From positions 1 to 37,809 of the forward strand of contig JAFNAG010000005.1 of the NCBI GenBank assembly GCA_017860135.1: a stretch of DNA of 37,809 nucleotides, given 5' to 3'. Of the stretch, positions 25,127-32,956 are shown one piece after another; position 1 is the first letter of the stretch; every line of letters starts with the position of its first letter. The notes under the pieces are model-generated. The model ran no database searches. It had not been told where the DNA came from and saw nothing but the letters and a program-made list of their open reading frames with translations. This stretch comes from Acidobacteriota bacterium (GTDB lineage: Bacteria > Acidobacteriota > UBA6911). The translations under genes and the position numbers were made by a program.

Positions 25127-27697
25127 ATGTCTGGATACCGTCGTTTTTGGAAGATTGAATTCGCCCTGGTTGTATGCCTGGCTTTGATTTCATATTCAAG
25201 CCATGCCTGGACGCAGATCCGATGGGTCGGGAAGGTCGAACCGAACCCGGAGGGTACGACGGATCCGCTCGTATTCGACGTCAATATTCAAACGGGCGAC
25301 AACATCTCCCCCAACATCGTCCTTTCTCAGGACGGAACGCGAGGCTTCGTAGCCTATGCCGGTTCGGGAGAGGTCATGGAGTTCTCGCTTGCCACCGGAG
25401 AAGTCCTGAATCGCATCGATACGGGAGGCAAGCCCGCTTTTGCAACGTGCCTGCCTGACAAGCGCACGCTGCTGATCGTGTCGGTGTTGGATAACCGGAT
25501 ATTTGCTGTCGACATGGATTCCAACCCGTCCCGCCAGGTGGCAACCTTCACATTCGCTGACGCGCAATTCGGGTTCGGCAGCATCATCGAGCTCTCGCCT
25601 GACGGGAAAGTCGGATACATCTCCTCTACCGGGACTGGCGAGGTGATCAAGTTCGCCACCGGTGACGGCCTCGAAATCGGCCGGTTCAGGGGAATGCGAT
25701 ATCCGGCTCAGATTACGGCGACTCCCGACGGCGAAACCATCATCATAGTGGATACCGACATAGGAACACCGGAATTGCTGTTTGTGGACACCACGACTCT
25801 TTCGAAAAAAGGCTCTCTGAAGAATCCCGATCCCACGACCATGGTTGTGGTGTTCAGCATTTTCAACAAACCCGTGCTTGCTCCTGATGGAAAAACCGGG
25901 ATCATGGCGAGCCGCGGCCAGAACAGCGTCCTCTACAAGGAGCTTGTGTTTCTCTTCGATGCCACGAACGGGACGATTCTGGATACCGGCGAGACCGGCG
26001 CGGGACCCGGTTTTACCGGGATTACCCCCGATGGGAAAAACTGGGTGATCCTGAACATGTTCAGCGTGACGGTGATTCCCACGGATAATTTTGACGGGCT
26101 CCAGGAGTTCAATGGCGCGAGTGGCGATCCGCTTGGCTCAGCCAACATCGCTATCTCTCCCGACTCCAGGTTCGGCTACTATGCCGCGTCGGCTTACGAT
26201 CTGATCTTCCAAATGGAACTCAGCACCGGGGCGGTGCTCGACCAGTTGCTGGTGGGGGATAATCCCAATGTCTACCTGGACCAGGCTTCCAGCATGGCTG
26301 TTTCACCGGATGGCAATACCATCATCGCGCTCGAGTTTATCAGCAACAACCTCGAACTGATGACTCCGACCACGCGCGTGGCCGCCGTCAAATTCCTCTG
26401 TTCACCGGATATGTACACGGGACTCAGCCTGATCAACCTTTCCACCAAGCGGTCGGAACTGACTCTGTTCGCCATGCAGGATTTCGGCGAACTCAACCAG
26501 GAAGAGGGGGTCGTCAATCCTGTGCGTCTCACGATGGAGCCCAACGAGCAGTTTTCGACCACTGTCTCGGAGCTCTTCAATTTTGACGACAATAACGCCC
26601 CGAACGGGGAGCGCACCGGCTGGATCGCCATCTACAGCACCGAACCCGAGATTACCGGCTATCTGGCGATCGGGAAGAAAGATCTGACGAGCCTGAACGG
26701 ATTGCCGCTGGAATCCAAACGCGCCAAGGAGTTTATCCTGCCGGAAATGGACAGGCTCGGCGATCAGACGATGGAGATCAGCCGACTGAATGATACTTAT
26801 TACTATGTCGATTACGAGACCCAGCGGGTCGCCAAGGACGGAACGGTAATCGACAAACTTTCGAACCAGTCGGTGATGGGCAACAGCCGGCTGAGCCAGT
26901 ACCTCCCCGATCTCTTCCCGCGGACCGATGTCGAGAAGGAAGGCTATCTCTTCATGTATGCGCCGGCCGGATTGATGCCCGCAGAGTTCTATTTCAACGG
27001 CGTATCCGCCGAGGCCATCAGAGGCCTCGACCTGGACAAGTTCGTGGGCATCAGGAAAGTGTATGCGCCCCACTTCGCAACCGTTCCCGGCTGGATCACG
27101 CGGCTGAATCTCATCAACGCCAGTCTCGAAGAAGCGGATGTAACTCTCACTCTTCACGGGGCGGATGGCGCAGTGCTCGGGCAACCTGTGGAACGGCACT
27201 TCAAGAGCGGCGAGCAGCTGAAGGACGATCTTACAAACATTTTCACGAGTCCCGAAGCCCTGAATGCCACCGGATGGCTCGAGATTGAGAGCACGCAAGA
27301 CCAGATTGTGGGCATCATCACCTTCGCCGCTGATGACAACCGTTTCACCGCCAGCTTCGAGCTTAATGGCACGCCGTTGGATCGCTTTCTGATCCCGGTC
27401 GTTGTCCAGAATGAATCCTACGAAACCGGCGTGGCGCTGCTCAATCCTCATGGCGAGGAAGCCCAGATCCAACTGGAGATCTGGGGATTGGCCGGCAACG
27501 TGATCAACCGGACCACCCTGAAGCTGGGACCGATGTCTCACACCGCAGTCTACATGAACACTCTTTTCCCGAATATGGATCCTCTTTTACTGGGCAATTT
27601 GAGGATTCGATCCGATAAGTCCCTGTACGGCTTCTCGCTGATGAACGATTCGGGCTTCAAATTCCTCATGCCCATGCCCGCGATTCCGTTCTTCTGA
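25127..27697 (+). CDS. Secreted beta-propeller protein with three C-terminal repeat modules
   Basis: Large exported protein of 856 residues. A signal peptide (about 1-29, hydrophobic FALVVCLALISYSSHAW) is followed by a YVTN/lactonase-like beta-propeller (about 40-420) with recurrent SPDGK, TPDGKNW and SPDSRFGYY turns. The C-terminal half contains three modules that look like repeats of one beta-sandwich domain, starting near residues 425, 647 and 760. Each has a strand like GLSLINLS, RLNLINAS or GVALLNPH, an alternating hydrophobic strand, a turn with an LF motif, and a GW-I or GNLRI strand. No catalytic or metal-binding motif is evident. A GGAG lies six bases before the chosen ATG at 25127; an ATG at 25115 is also in frame. 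It may be a surface sensor, adhesin or scaffold. It precedes the SPOR-ATPase on the same strand, 224 bp away. Confidence 0.8.
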   Translation: MSGYRRFWKIEFALVVCLALISYSSHAWTQIRWVGKVEPNPEGTTDPLVFDVNIQTGDNISPNIVLSQDGTRGFVAYAGSGEVMEFSLATGEVLNRIDTGGKPAFATCLPDKRTLLIVSVLDNRIFAVDMDSNPSRQVATFTFADAQFGFGSIIELSPDGKVGYISSTGTGEVIKFATGDGLEIGRFRGMRYPAQITATPDGETIIIVDTDIGTPELLFVDTTTLSKKGSLKNPDPTTMVVVFSIFNKPVLAPDGKTGIMASRGQNSVLYKELVFLFDATNGTILDTGETGAGPGFTGITPDGKNWVILNMFSVTVIPTDNFDGLQEFNGASGDPLGSANIAISPDSRFGYYAASAYDLIFQMELSTGAVLDQLLVGDNPNVYLDQASSMAVSPDGNTIIALEFISNNLELMTPTTRVAAVKFLCSPDMYTGLSLINLSTKRSELTLFAMQDFGELNQEEGVVNPVRLTMEPNEQFSTTVSELFNFDDNNAPNGERTGWIAIYSTEPEITGYLAIGKKDLTSLNGLPLESKRAKEFILPEMDRLGDQTMEISRLNDTYYYVDYETQRVAKDGTVIDKLSNQSVMGNSRLSQYLPDLFPRTDVEKEGYLFMYAPAGLMPAEFYFNGVSAEAIRGLDLDKFVGIRKVYAPHFATVPGWITRLNLINASLEEADVTLTLHGADGAVLGQPVERHFKSGEQLKDDLTNIFTSPEALNATGWLEIESTQDQIVGIITFAADDNRFTASFELNGTPLDRFLIPVVVQNESYETGVALLNPHGEEAQIQLEIWGLAGNVINRTTLKLGPMSHTAVYMNTLFPNMDPLLLGNLRIRSDKSLYGFSLMNDSGFKFLMPMPAIPFF

Positions 27698-27805
27698 TCG
27701 GGAAGCACCGGAGCAAGCACATTTGAAACGAGCCGGCCCGCCGAAGGGGCTCCAGTTCGAGGGCCCCGGCAGGGACCGGCGCAGCGGAAGCGCATCCTCC
27801 GTATT

Positions 27806-27821
27806 CCCGGCCTGTGCCGGG
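27806..27821 (+). terminator. Small perfect hairpin upstream of the SPOR-ATPase gene
   Basis: CCCGGC (27806-27811) and GCCGGG (27816-27821) pair perfectly around a CTGT loop in the 224-bp spacer between the propeller and ATPase genes. There is no T-tract. It may terminate or attenuate transcription; a simple stable stem is all that is seen. Confidence 0.3.
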
Positions 27822-27921
27822 CCATGCGGACGATTCATCGGAGAGGGGAAGGGCATCCCGGTTCCTTCGATCGAGGATTGCTTCCCGGATACTACGGGGC
27901 ACGCACCAGGCAGGCGGATCC

Positions 27922-29370
27922 ATGTACGAAAAATATTTCGGCTTAAAGGAAAAGCCCTTCAGTCTGACCCCCGACCCGGAATTTCTTTTTGAGAATGAGC
28001 ACTTCCGGCTTGCGTTCGACAACATCATCTATGGAATCAAGAGGCACGAGGGATTCGCCACAATTGTCGGCGACGTCGGGACCGGCAAGACCACGTTCTG
28101 CTGGGCACTGCTGGGGAGGCTGGATCAGAACATCCGGACGGCTCTCATTCTGAACCCAATGCTGACCGGGGAGGATATGCTGAAAGCCATCCTCCAGGAT
28201 TTCGGCGTGAGGCCTGCGGGCCAGGAGATCGCGCCGCCGGCAGGAACAGAGACCCCAACACCTTATGATTCCAGCTGGATGGAGGGAAAGACCAAAAAGG
28301 AGCTTATCGACCAGCTCAACCTCTTTCTCCTGCAGGGAGCCGAGCAGGACATTTTCAATATTCTTATCATCGACGAGGCGCAGAATCTCTCCCTCGAACT
28401 TTTGGAACAGCTGCGTATTCTCTCCAATCTGGAGACTGCCAAGAAAAAACTACTGCAGATCATTTTTGTCGGACAACTGGAGTTCGAGGAAAAGCTTCAT
28501 CTCCCCCAACTCAGGCAGCTGAACCAGCGGATCACAATCCGTTATGCTCTCGAGCCGCTCTCGAAGAAGGACACGGTCCAGTATATCGAGCATCGTCTTT
28601 CTGTGGCAGGCTCGAGGCGGAGCGTCGGCTTCACGACGAGAGCACTTCAAGGCATCCATGCGCACTCGAAGGGGTACCCGAGGCTGATTAACGTGATCTG
28701 CGACCGTTCGCTGCTTGCAGGGTACACTGAACACACGCGCCTGATCACGTCCAGGATTGTGCGCAAAGCCGCCCGGGGCCTCAACGGGGAGGAACGCGGG
28801 CGCCGAATCCGTTATGTCGGCTCGAAGAAGGTGCTGGTGCCGTTGGCTGTCCTGCTTCTGCTTGCCCTGATGGCAGCCGTCTATTTCTGGGCGTGGGGAG
28901 GGACGCTGGCGGTTCTCAAGGCAGATTTGACCAAAGCTCCGCCGCAGGTCTCCATGGCTGCCTCCACGCCTTCGCAGCAGGACGCGCCGGCCGAGACTGC
29001 GCTCCCGCCGGCGCCTTCGCCCGTTCCTCCGGTCACGGTGCTGCGTCCGCCGGATCCGGCTCCCGCAAGCGGGGCGCAACCGGTGCTCGCGCCCGGCGCG
29101 GGTGAGGAAGCGCCAAGATACCTGCTCCAACTGCATTCGCTCGAGAGCCGGGGGGAGGCGGATGCCGCACTCACCTCGCTTCAGAAGAACGGGTATGCCG
29201 CCTTCGTGAAAATGCAGGAGACACAGGACGGCGCCCGATGGTACGCGGTATATGCGGGCCCATATGAGAGTGCTGAGCGCGCCCGCCAGGATGCCGCCCG
29301 GCTCATGCAGCAGAAGATAGCCAAACCGATTCTCCGGCGCATGGTCGTCCCCCCTGCCGGTTGTGATTGA
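27922..29370 (+). CDS. ExeA-like AAA+ ATPase with transmembrane helix and SPOR domain
   Basis: Inner-membrane protein of 482 residues. The N-terminal cytoplasmic ATPase (about 1-285) has the ExeA/GspA start MYEKYFGLKEKPFSLTPDPEFLF, Walker A GDVGTGKTT (50-58), Walker B ILIIDEAQNL (147-156) and a conserved region RLINVICDRSLLAGY. A single transmembrane helix (about 304-325) leads to a Pro/Ala-rich periplasmic linker and a C-terminal SPOR-like domain (398-475), a peptidoglycan-binding fold of cell-division and secretion proteins. ExeA uses a different peptidoglycan-binding domain; DamX of E. coli combines an AAA domain with SPOR. The ATG at 27922 gives the canonical start; the longer upstream frame from 27814 has no family match. 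It may remodel peptidoglycan for an envelope complex, possibly with the upstream propeller protein. Confidence 0.88.
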   Translation: MYEKYFGLKEKPFSLTPDPEFLFENEHFRLAFDNIIYGIKRHEGFATIVGDVGTGKTTFCWALLGRLDQNIRTALILNPMLTGEDMLKAILQDFGVRPAGQEIAPPAGTETPTPYDSSWMEGKTKKELIDQLNLFLLQGAEQDIFNILIIDEAQNLSLELLEQLRILSNLETAKKKLLQIIFVGQLEFEEKLHLPQLRQLNQRITIRYALEPLSKKDTVQYIEHRLSVAGSRRSVGFTTRALQGIHAHSKGYPRLINVICDRSLLAGYTEHTRLITSRIVRKAARGLNGEERGRRIRYVGSKKVLVPLAVLLLLALMAAVYFWAWGGTLAVLKADLTKAPPQVSMAASTPSQQDAPAETALPPAPSPVPPVTVLRPPDPAPASGAQPVLAPGAGEEAPRYLLQLHSLESRGEADAALTSLQKNGYAAFVKMQETQDGARWYAVYAGPYESAERARQDAARLMQQKIAKPILRRMVVPPAGCD

Positions 29371-29393
29371 CACCCCGCCCGTCTTGTTTTCGT

Positions 29394-29422
29394 TTGCAAC
29401 CGGCGTCCGTGCATGCTAGCAT
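29394..29422 (+). promoter_or_regulatory. Promoter of rpsO with extended -10
   Basis: TTGCAA (29394-29399), a 17-bp spacer and TAGCAT (29417-29422) precede rpsO, and the -10 is extended by TG at 29414-29415. Transcription would start near 29429, giving a leader of about 30 bases with a strong AGGAGG at 29448-29453. Confidence 0.6.
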
Positions 29423-29458
29423 TTCTGCTTGTTTTTCGATGATTTTCAGGAGGATGCC

Positions 29459-29728
29459 TTGTCTCTCACGAGAGAAAAGAAGAGTGTGATCGTCGATGCC
29501 TACCGCACGCATGGCACCGACACCGGTTCGCCCGAAGTCCAGATTGCGCTTTTGAGCGAACGGATCACCTACCTGACTGAGCATTTCAAAGTTCATGCCA
29601 AGGATCATCACTCGCGCAGAGGGTTGCTGAAGATGGTCGGCCAAAGGCGTCGGCTCCTCGATTACCTTAAATCCAAGGATGTTAGTCGCTACCGGACCGT
29701 GATCGAAAGGCTCGGGATGCGGAAATAG
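29459..29728 (+). CDS. rpsO: 30S ribosomal protein S15
   Basis: Small-subunit primary binding protein that contacts 16S rRNA helices 20-22. The 89-residue product aligns over its full length with E. coli S15, including [41 protein letters not shown] and the C-terminal [12 protein letters not shown]. The start is TTG at 29459, five bases after a perfect AGGAGG; an upstream ATG at 29429 would add residues that no S15 has and would start at the promoter's transcription start. The following spacer carries a terminator-like stem and a long hairpin before pnp, the same gene order as in E. coli. Confidence 0.97.
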   Translation: MSLTREKKSVIVDAYRTHGTDTGSPEVQIALLSERITYLTEHFKVHAKDHHSRRGLLKMVGQRRRLLDYLKSKDVSRYRTVIERLGMRK

Positions 29729-29877
29729 CAGATGCAGATTTGCAGTACCGGTTCCGCGTGGAAGCGGTTGGATCAGGTCTCGGACCCGCCCCCCTCTGCC
29801 TCGCAAAGCCTCACTGAACCCGCAGGAGCAGGGCTTGAGGCATGGTTGCGATTCCATCAGAGTTTACAGAGTCATCA

Positions 29878-29915
29878 CCGGCGAAATGATTGGTATGGCG
29901 CCGGAACATTTTTTT
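29878..29915 (+). terminator. Terminator-like stem with T-tract downstream of rpsO
   Basis: CCGGCG (29878-29883) and CGCCGG (29899-29904) form a perfect stem with a 15-base loop, followed by AACA and seven T residues (29909-29915). The stem is short and the loop long, so it may terminate only partially and reduce read-through into pnp. Confidence 0.45.
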
Positions 29916-29981
29916 GCTCCACAAACCAGCATGCCGTCGGAGGTGTACGCGCGGACAGAACCTGGGATGCAGTGGGATATG

Positions 29982-30047
29982 GATTATGAGTTATGAGTTA
30001 ATGACTATCGGCACTGCACGATAGTCATTAACCCGTGACTCATAATC
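29982..30047 (+). promoter_or_regulatory. 29-bp stem-loop in the pnp leader
   Basis: The arms at 29982-30010 and 30019-30047 match at 26 of 29 positions around an 8-base loop; as RNA, two of the three exceptions are G-U pairs. The stem ends 68 bases before the pnp ATG. Its position and length resemble the double-stranded pnp leader that RNase III cleaves in E. coli, so autoregulation by PNPase is plausible. It could also be a mobile palindromic repeat. Confidence 0.6.
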
Positions 30048-30115
30048 ATCGTTCCTGAATTCCTGGGCCCGCCTCAGCGTACACACCGCGCATTGCATAT
30101 CAGGAGGATTGAATC

Positions 30116-32341
30116 ATGAAGCATCGAGTATCCACCGAGATCGGTGGTCTGGAATTCAGCATTGAAATGGGTAAAGTGGCCACACAGGCGAATGGCGCCG
30201 CCTACGTCTGTTTCGGCGATACGGTCGTTCTCGTCGCGGCCTGCGCCCTGAAGGAGCCGCGGGAGGGGGTTGATTTCTTCCCTCTCACGGTGGACTATCG
30301 CGAGAATACCTATGCGGCCGGAAAGATACCCGGCGGCTTTTTCAAGCGGGAAGGGCGGCCCAGCGAAAAGGAGATTCTCACATCGCGCCTGATCGACCGG
30401 CCGTTGCGCCCGCTTTTCCCCGAAGGGTTCAGCAGCGAGGTGCAGGTGATTGCACTGGTGCTTTCGGCCGACAAGGAAAACGACCCCGATGTCATGAGCA
30501 TTACAGGAGCATCCGCGGCGCTCTATTGTTCCCCGATTCCCTTTTACACCCCGATTGCAGGCGTGCGTGTCGGCCTGATGGACGGCAAGCTCGTTGCCAA
30601 TCCCCCCTTCTCGCAGCTGAAGGAAAGCAGCCTCAATCTGATTGTGGCCGGGACAGAGGACGCGATCGTGATGGTCGAAGCCGGCGCCAACCAGATTGCC
30701 GAGGAGACGATGATCGAGGCCCTCGATTTCGGCCACGGGATCATCCGCAAACTCATCGGGCTGCAGCGCGAGCTGTACGAACTGATTCAGCCGGTGAAGC
30801 GCACGTTCGTGAAGCCTGCTTTGGATCCGGCTGAATATGATCGGATCGAAAAAGCTTACTCCCGGAGCATCTCGGAAGCGCTCCACATCAAGGGCAAGCT
30901 CAACAGCTACGCCAGGCTGGATGAAATCGTCAAGGAAATCGTCGACGGCATCCCCGAGGAAGAAGAGGAGCGGCGGGCTCAGGCGCAGGCGATTTTCCAG
31001 CACATCATGGAGAAGGTCTTCCGGAAGGAGATTCTGGACGACAGGGTTCGTCCCGATGGTCGCCGCTTCGACGAGATCCGTCCCATCAGCATCGAGGTTT
31101 CACTCCTGCCCAGGACGCACGGATCTGCGCTGTTCACCCGGGGAGAAACTCAGGCCCTTGTGACGGCCACGCTTGGGACAGCGGATGACGAGCAGCGGAT
31201 GGATACCCTCGAAGGGGAGTCGTTCAAACGCTTTATGCTGCATTACAACTTCCCGCCTTTCAGTGTCGGCGAAGTCAAGCCGTTGCGCGGGCCGGGCCGG
31301 CGTGAGATCGGGCACGGAGCGCTGGCCGAGCGTAGCATCGCTCCGGTGATGCCGACGGAAGAGTCATTCCCTTATACGGTGCGGGTCGTGTCGGATATCC
31401 TGGAGAGCAACGGATCCTCCTCCATGGCAACGGTCTGCGGAGGCATCCTCGCGCTCATGGATGCCGGCGTGCCGATATCCTCTCCCGTCGCCGGCGTGGC
31501 GATGGGCCTGGTCAAGGAAGGCGAGAAGTATGCGATCCTGACTGATATCGCAGGCGCCGAGGACCACTACGGCGACATGGATTTCAAGGTTGCCGGGACG
31601 GAAAAAGGGATCACCGGCCTGCAGATGGACATCAAGATCGGGGGCATCACGCACCAGATCATGGCCGAGGCGCTGGCCCAGGCCCGGGAGGGACGCCTTT
31701 TCATCCTGCGGAGCATGACCGACGCGATCAGCGTGCCGCGCCAGGACATTTCCGCCTACGCCCCCCGGATCATCACGCTTCAGATCCCCAAGGAAAAAAT
31801 CGGCGGCGTGATCGGGACCGGCGGCAAGATCATCCGCGGCATCATCGAGCAGACCGGGGTCAAGATCGACATCGAGGACGACGGCAAAGTCAACATCGCC
31901 TCGACCGACTCGGATGCGGCGCAAAAAGCGATCCGCATGATCGAGGACCTCGTCATGGAAGCCGAGGTGGGGAAAACGTATCTGGGAACGGTCACGCGCC
32001 TGGTCGATTTCGGGGCCTTCGTGGAGATATTCCCGGGGACGGAAGGGCTGCTGCACATTTCGGAAGTGGCCGATTACCGCGTGCAGGACATCAACAGCGA
32101 ACTCAAAGTAGGCGAGCAGATCCTCGTCAAGGTTCTCAGTATCGAACCGCCCAATAAGATCCGGCTGAGCCGCAAGGCCGTGCTGCGCGAAGCCGCTGGC
32201 CTGCCGCCCGCAGAGCCGTCCTCGCGGCCGCCCAGACGTCCGGACCGGCCCCGCGGAGGTCCGGGCGCGGGGCGTGATCGCGGAGGCCGCGAGCGGGATC
32301 GCAGGCCGCACGGCGGTCCTGGACGTCATTCGAATCACTGA
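30116..32341 (+). CDS. pnp: Polyribonucleotide nucleotidyltransferase (PNPase)
   Basis: Phosphorolytic 3'-5' exoribonuclease of mRNA decay, trimeric and often part of the degradosome. The 741-residue product shows the first RNase PH domain (about 1-230) with FFPLTVDYRENTYAAGKIPGGFFKREGRPSEKE, an all-helical linker, and the second, catalytic RNase PH domain with FPPFSVGEVKPLRGPGRREIGHGALAERS, ILESNGSSSMATVCGG and DHYGDMDFKVAGT. A KH domain (GGVIGTGGKIIRGIIEQTG) and S1 domain (GTVTRLVDFGAFVEIFPGTEGLLHISEV) follow, and the protein ends in an Arg/Gly/Pro-rich tail of about 40 residues. AGGAGG precedes the ATG at 30116. Confidence 0.98.
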   Translation: MKHRVSTEIGGLEFSIEMGKVATQANGAAYVCFGDTVVLVAACALKEPREGVDFFPLTVDYRENTYAAGKIPGGFFKREGRPSEKEILTSRLIDRPLRPLFPEGFSSEVQVIALVLSADKENDPDVMSITGASAALYCSPIPFYTPIAGVRVGLMDGKLVANPPFSQLKESSLNLIVAGTEDAIVMVEAGANQIAEETMIEALDFGHGIIRKLIGLQRELYELIQPVKRTFVKPALDPAEYDRIEKAYSRSISEALHIKGKLNSYARLDEIVKEIVDGIPEEEEERRAQAQAIFQHIMEKVFRKEILDDRVRPDGRRFDEIRPISIEVSLLPRTHGSALFTRGETQALVTATLGTADDEQRMDTLEGESFKRFMLHYNFPPFSVGEVKPLRGPGRREIGHGALAERSIAPVMPTEESFPYTVRVVSDILESNGSSSMATVCGGILALMDAGVPISSPVAGVAMGLVKEGEKYAILTDIAGAEDHYGDMDFKVAGTEKGITGLQMDIKIGGITHQIMAEALAQAREGRLFILRSMTDAISVPRQDISAYAPRIITLQIPKEKIGGVIGTGGKIIRGIIEQTGVKIDIEDDGKVNIASTDSDAAQKAIRMIEDLVMEAEVGKTYLGTVTRLVDFGAFVEIFPGTEGLLHISEVADYRVQDINSELKVGEQILVKVLSIEPPNKIRLSRKAVLREAAGLPPAEPSSRPPRRPDRPRGGPGAGRDRGGRERDRRPHGGPGRHSNH

Positions 32342-32370
32342 AACATGGCAGGGAGGCCCTGAATCTACTC

Positions 32371-32880
32371 CAGACCTCAGACTTCAGGCCTCGGACGGGG
32401 AGAGCTCCGGAGGTTTTGCGAATGAGGAAACCTCCGCGTTCCCCATCTGAGGTGCGGGCTTCATCCGAGCGAGCATGGGCTCAGGCCAGGTGAGCGCGCG
32501 CTTCAGAGGGTGTCCAACAGTTGATTCACGGCGCGACCAGGCCCGGCAACAAATAAGCTCGCCCGTCAGGCCGGGATAGAGATGGAGCGTGGTTGCGCGC
32601 CGAAGGTACGGCGCTAAATTCCTGAAAATATAGAGGATGTGCCGGCCCTTCGGGCCTCACTTGTGGCCGCGCCGTAACCCCGCGCCGACGCGCGGGGTTA
32701 TTCACTTCCGGCGCTTCGCGCTTCAGCTTGCCGTGGCGCAACCGTTGGACACCCTCTGAAGCCCATGCCTCACTGGCAAACTCCCGCATCGCGATGCAGG
32801 AGGAAGCCCGCCTCGCTGAGATGTTGATGCGCCAGGAGACTCCTCGCTTGCCCCGTCTGGAGTCCGAAGTCTGAAGTCTG
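32371..32880. repeat. Nested inverted-repeat element (possible non-autonomous mobile element)
   Basis: Outer arms at 32371-32400 and 32851-32880 match in inverted orientation at 24 of 30 positions and consist of CAGACTTC-like units. Inside, GCTTCAGAGGGTGTCCAAC (32501-32519) recurs as a perfect 19-bp inverted repeat at 32744-32762. The core holds an 11-bp perfect hairpin (32675-32685 with 32690-32700, loop CGAC) and the short stem GGCCC/GGGCC at 32644-32656. No transposase is encoded. The core resembles repeats that I associate with REP-type elements of Acidobacteria and related groups, from memory only. Confidence 0.65.
32675..32700. repeat. 11-bp perfect hairpin in the core of the nested repeat
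   Basis: TAACCCCGCGC (32675-32685) and its exact reverse complement (32690-32700) flank a CGAC loop. As RNA it would be a very stable stem; no T-tract follows. It could end pnp transcription or serve as a recognition hairpin for a single-strand transposase. Confidence 0.7.
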
Positions 32881-32917
32881 CAGTCTCGCTTCTGCCTCTG
32901 GTTTTTCCCCTCCACTC

Positions 32918-32926
32918 TGCTATCAT
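32918..32926 (+). promoter_or_regulatory. Extended -10 promoter of dnaG-rpoD
   Basis: TGCTATCAT (TGn plus TATCAT at 32921-32926) lies 30 bases before the dnaG ATG. The -35 region (near 32898-32903, CTGGTT) is poor. Transcription would start near 32933. It lies just outside the inverted-repeat element. Confidence 0.5.
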
Positions 32927-32956
32927 TCTCAGACACACGAAGCTGAGCGCCTAAGT

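Larger units (their letters stand above)
29729..30115. other. rpsO-pnp intercistronic region
   Basis: The 387-bp spacer contains three RNA structures: a weak stem CCGGTTCC/GGAAGCGG at 29748-29767, a terminator-like stem with a T-tract at 29878-29915, and a 29-bp near-perfect hairpin at 29982-30047. The stretch from 29732 is open in one frame for 85 codons but has no recognisable product. Confidence 0.6.
32342..32956. other. Gene-free spacer between pnp and dnaG, 615 bp
   Basis: No coding sequence can be supported here. The stretch is occupied by nested inverted repeats (32371-32880) and the dnaG promoter (32918-32926). A minus-strand frame at 32526-32936 gives a low-complexity peptide without recognisable family and is most likely the repeat read as protein. 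Confidence 0.6.

Noticed and set aside
24456-25199. Minus-strand open frame of 247 codons across the DUF721 gene and the following spacer
   Set aside because: It overlaps two better-supported genes antisense, shows no family motif and is rich in Pro, Ser and Arg as expected for a chance frame.
29732-29989. 85-codon open frame after rpsO
   Set aside because: There is no ribosome-binding site or recognisable motif, and it runs through the terminator-like stem and into the arm of the pnp-leader hairpin.
32526-32936. 136-codon minus-strand frame in the pnp-dnaG spacer
   Set aside because: It reads through the nested inverted repeats, and its peptide is low complexity.
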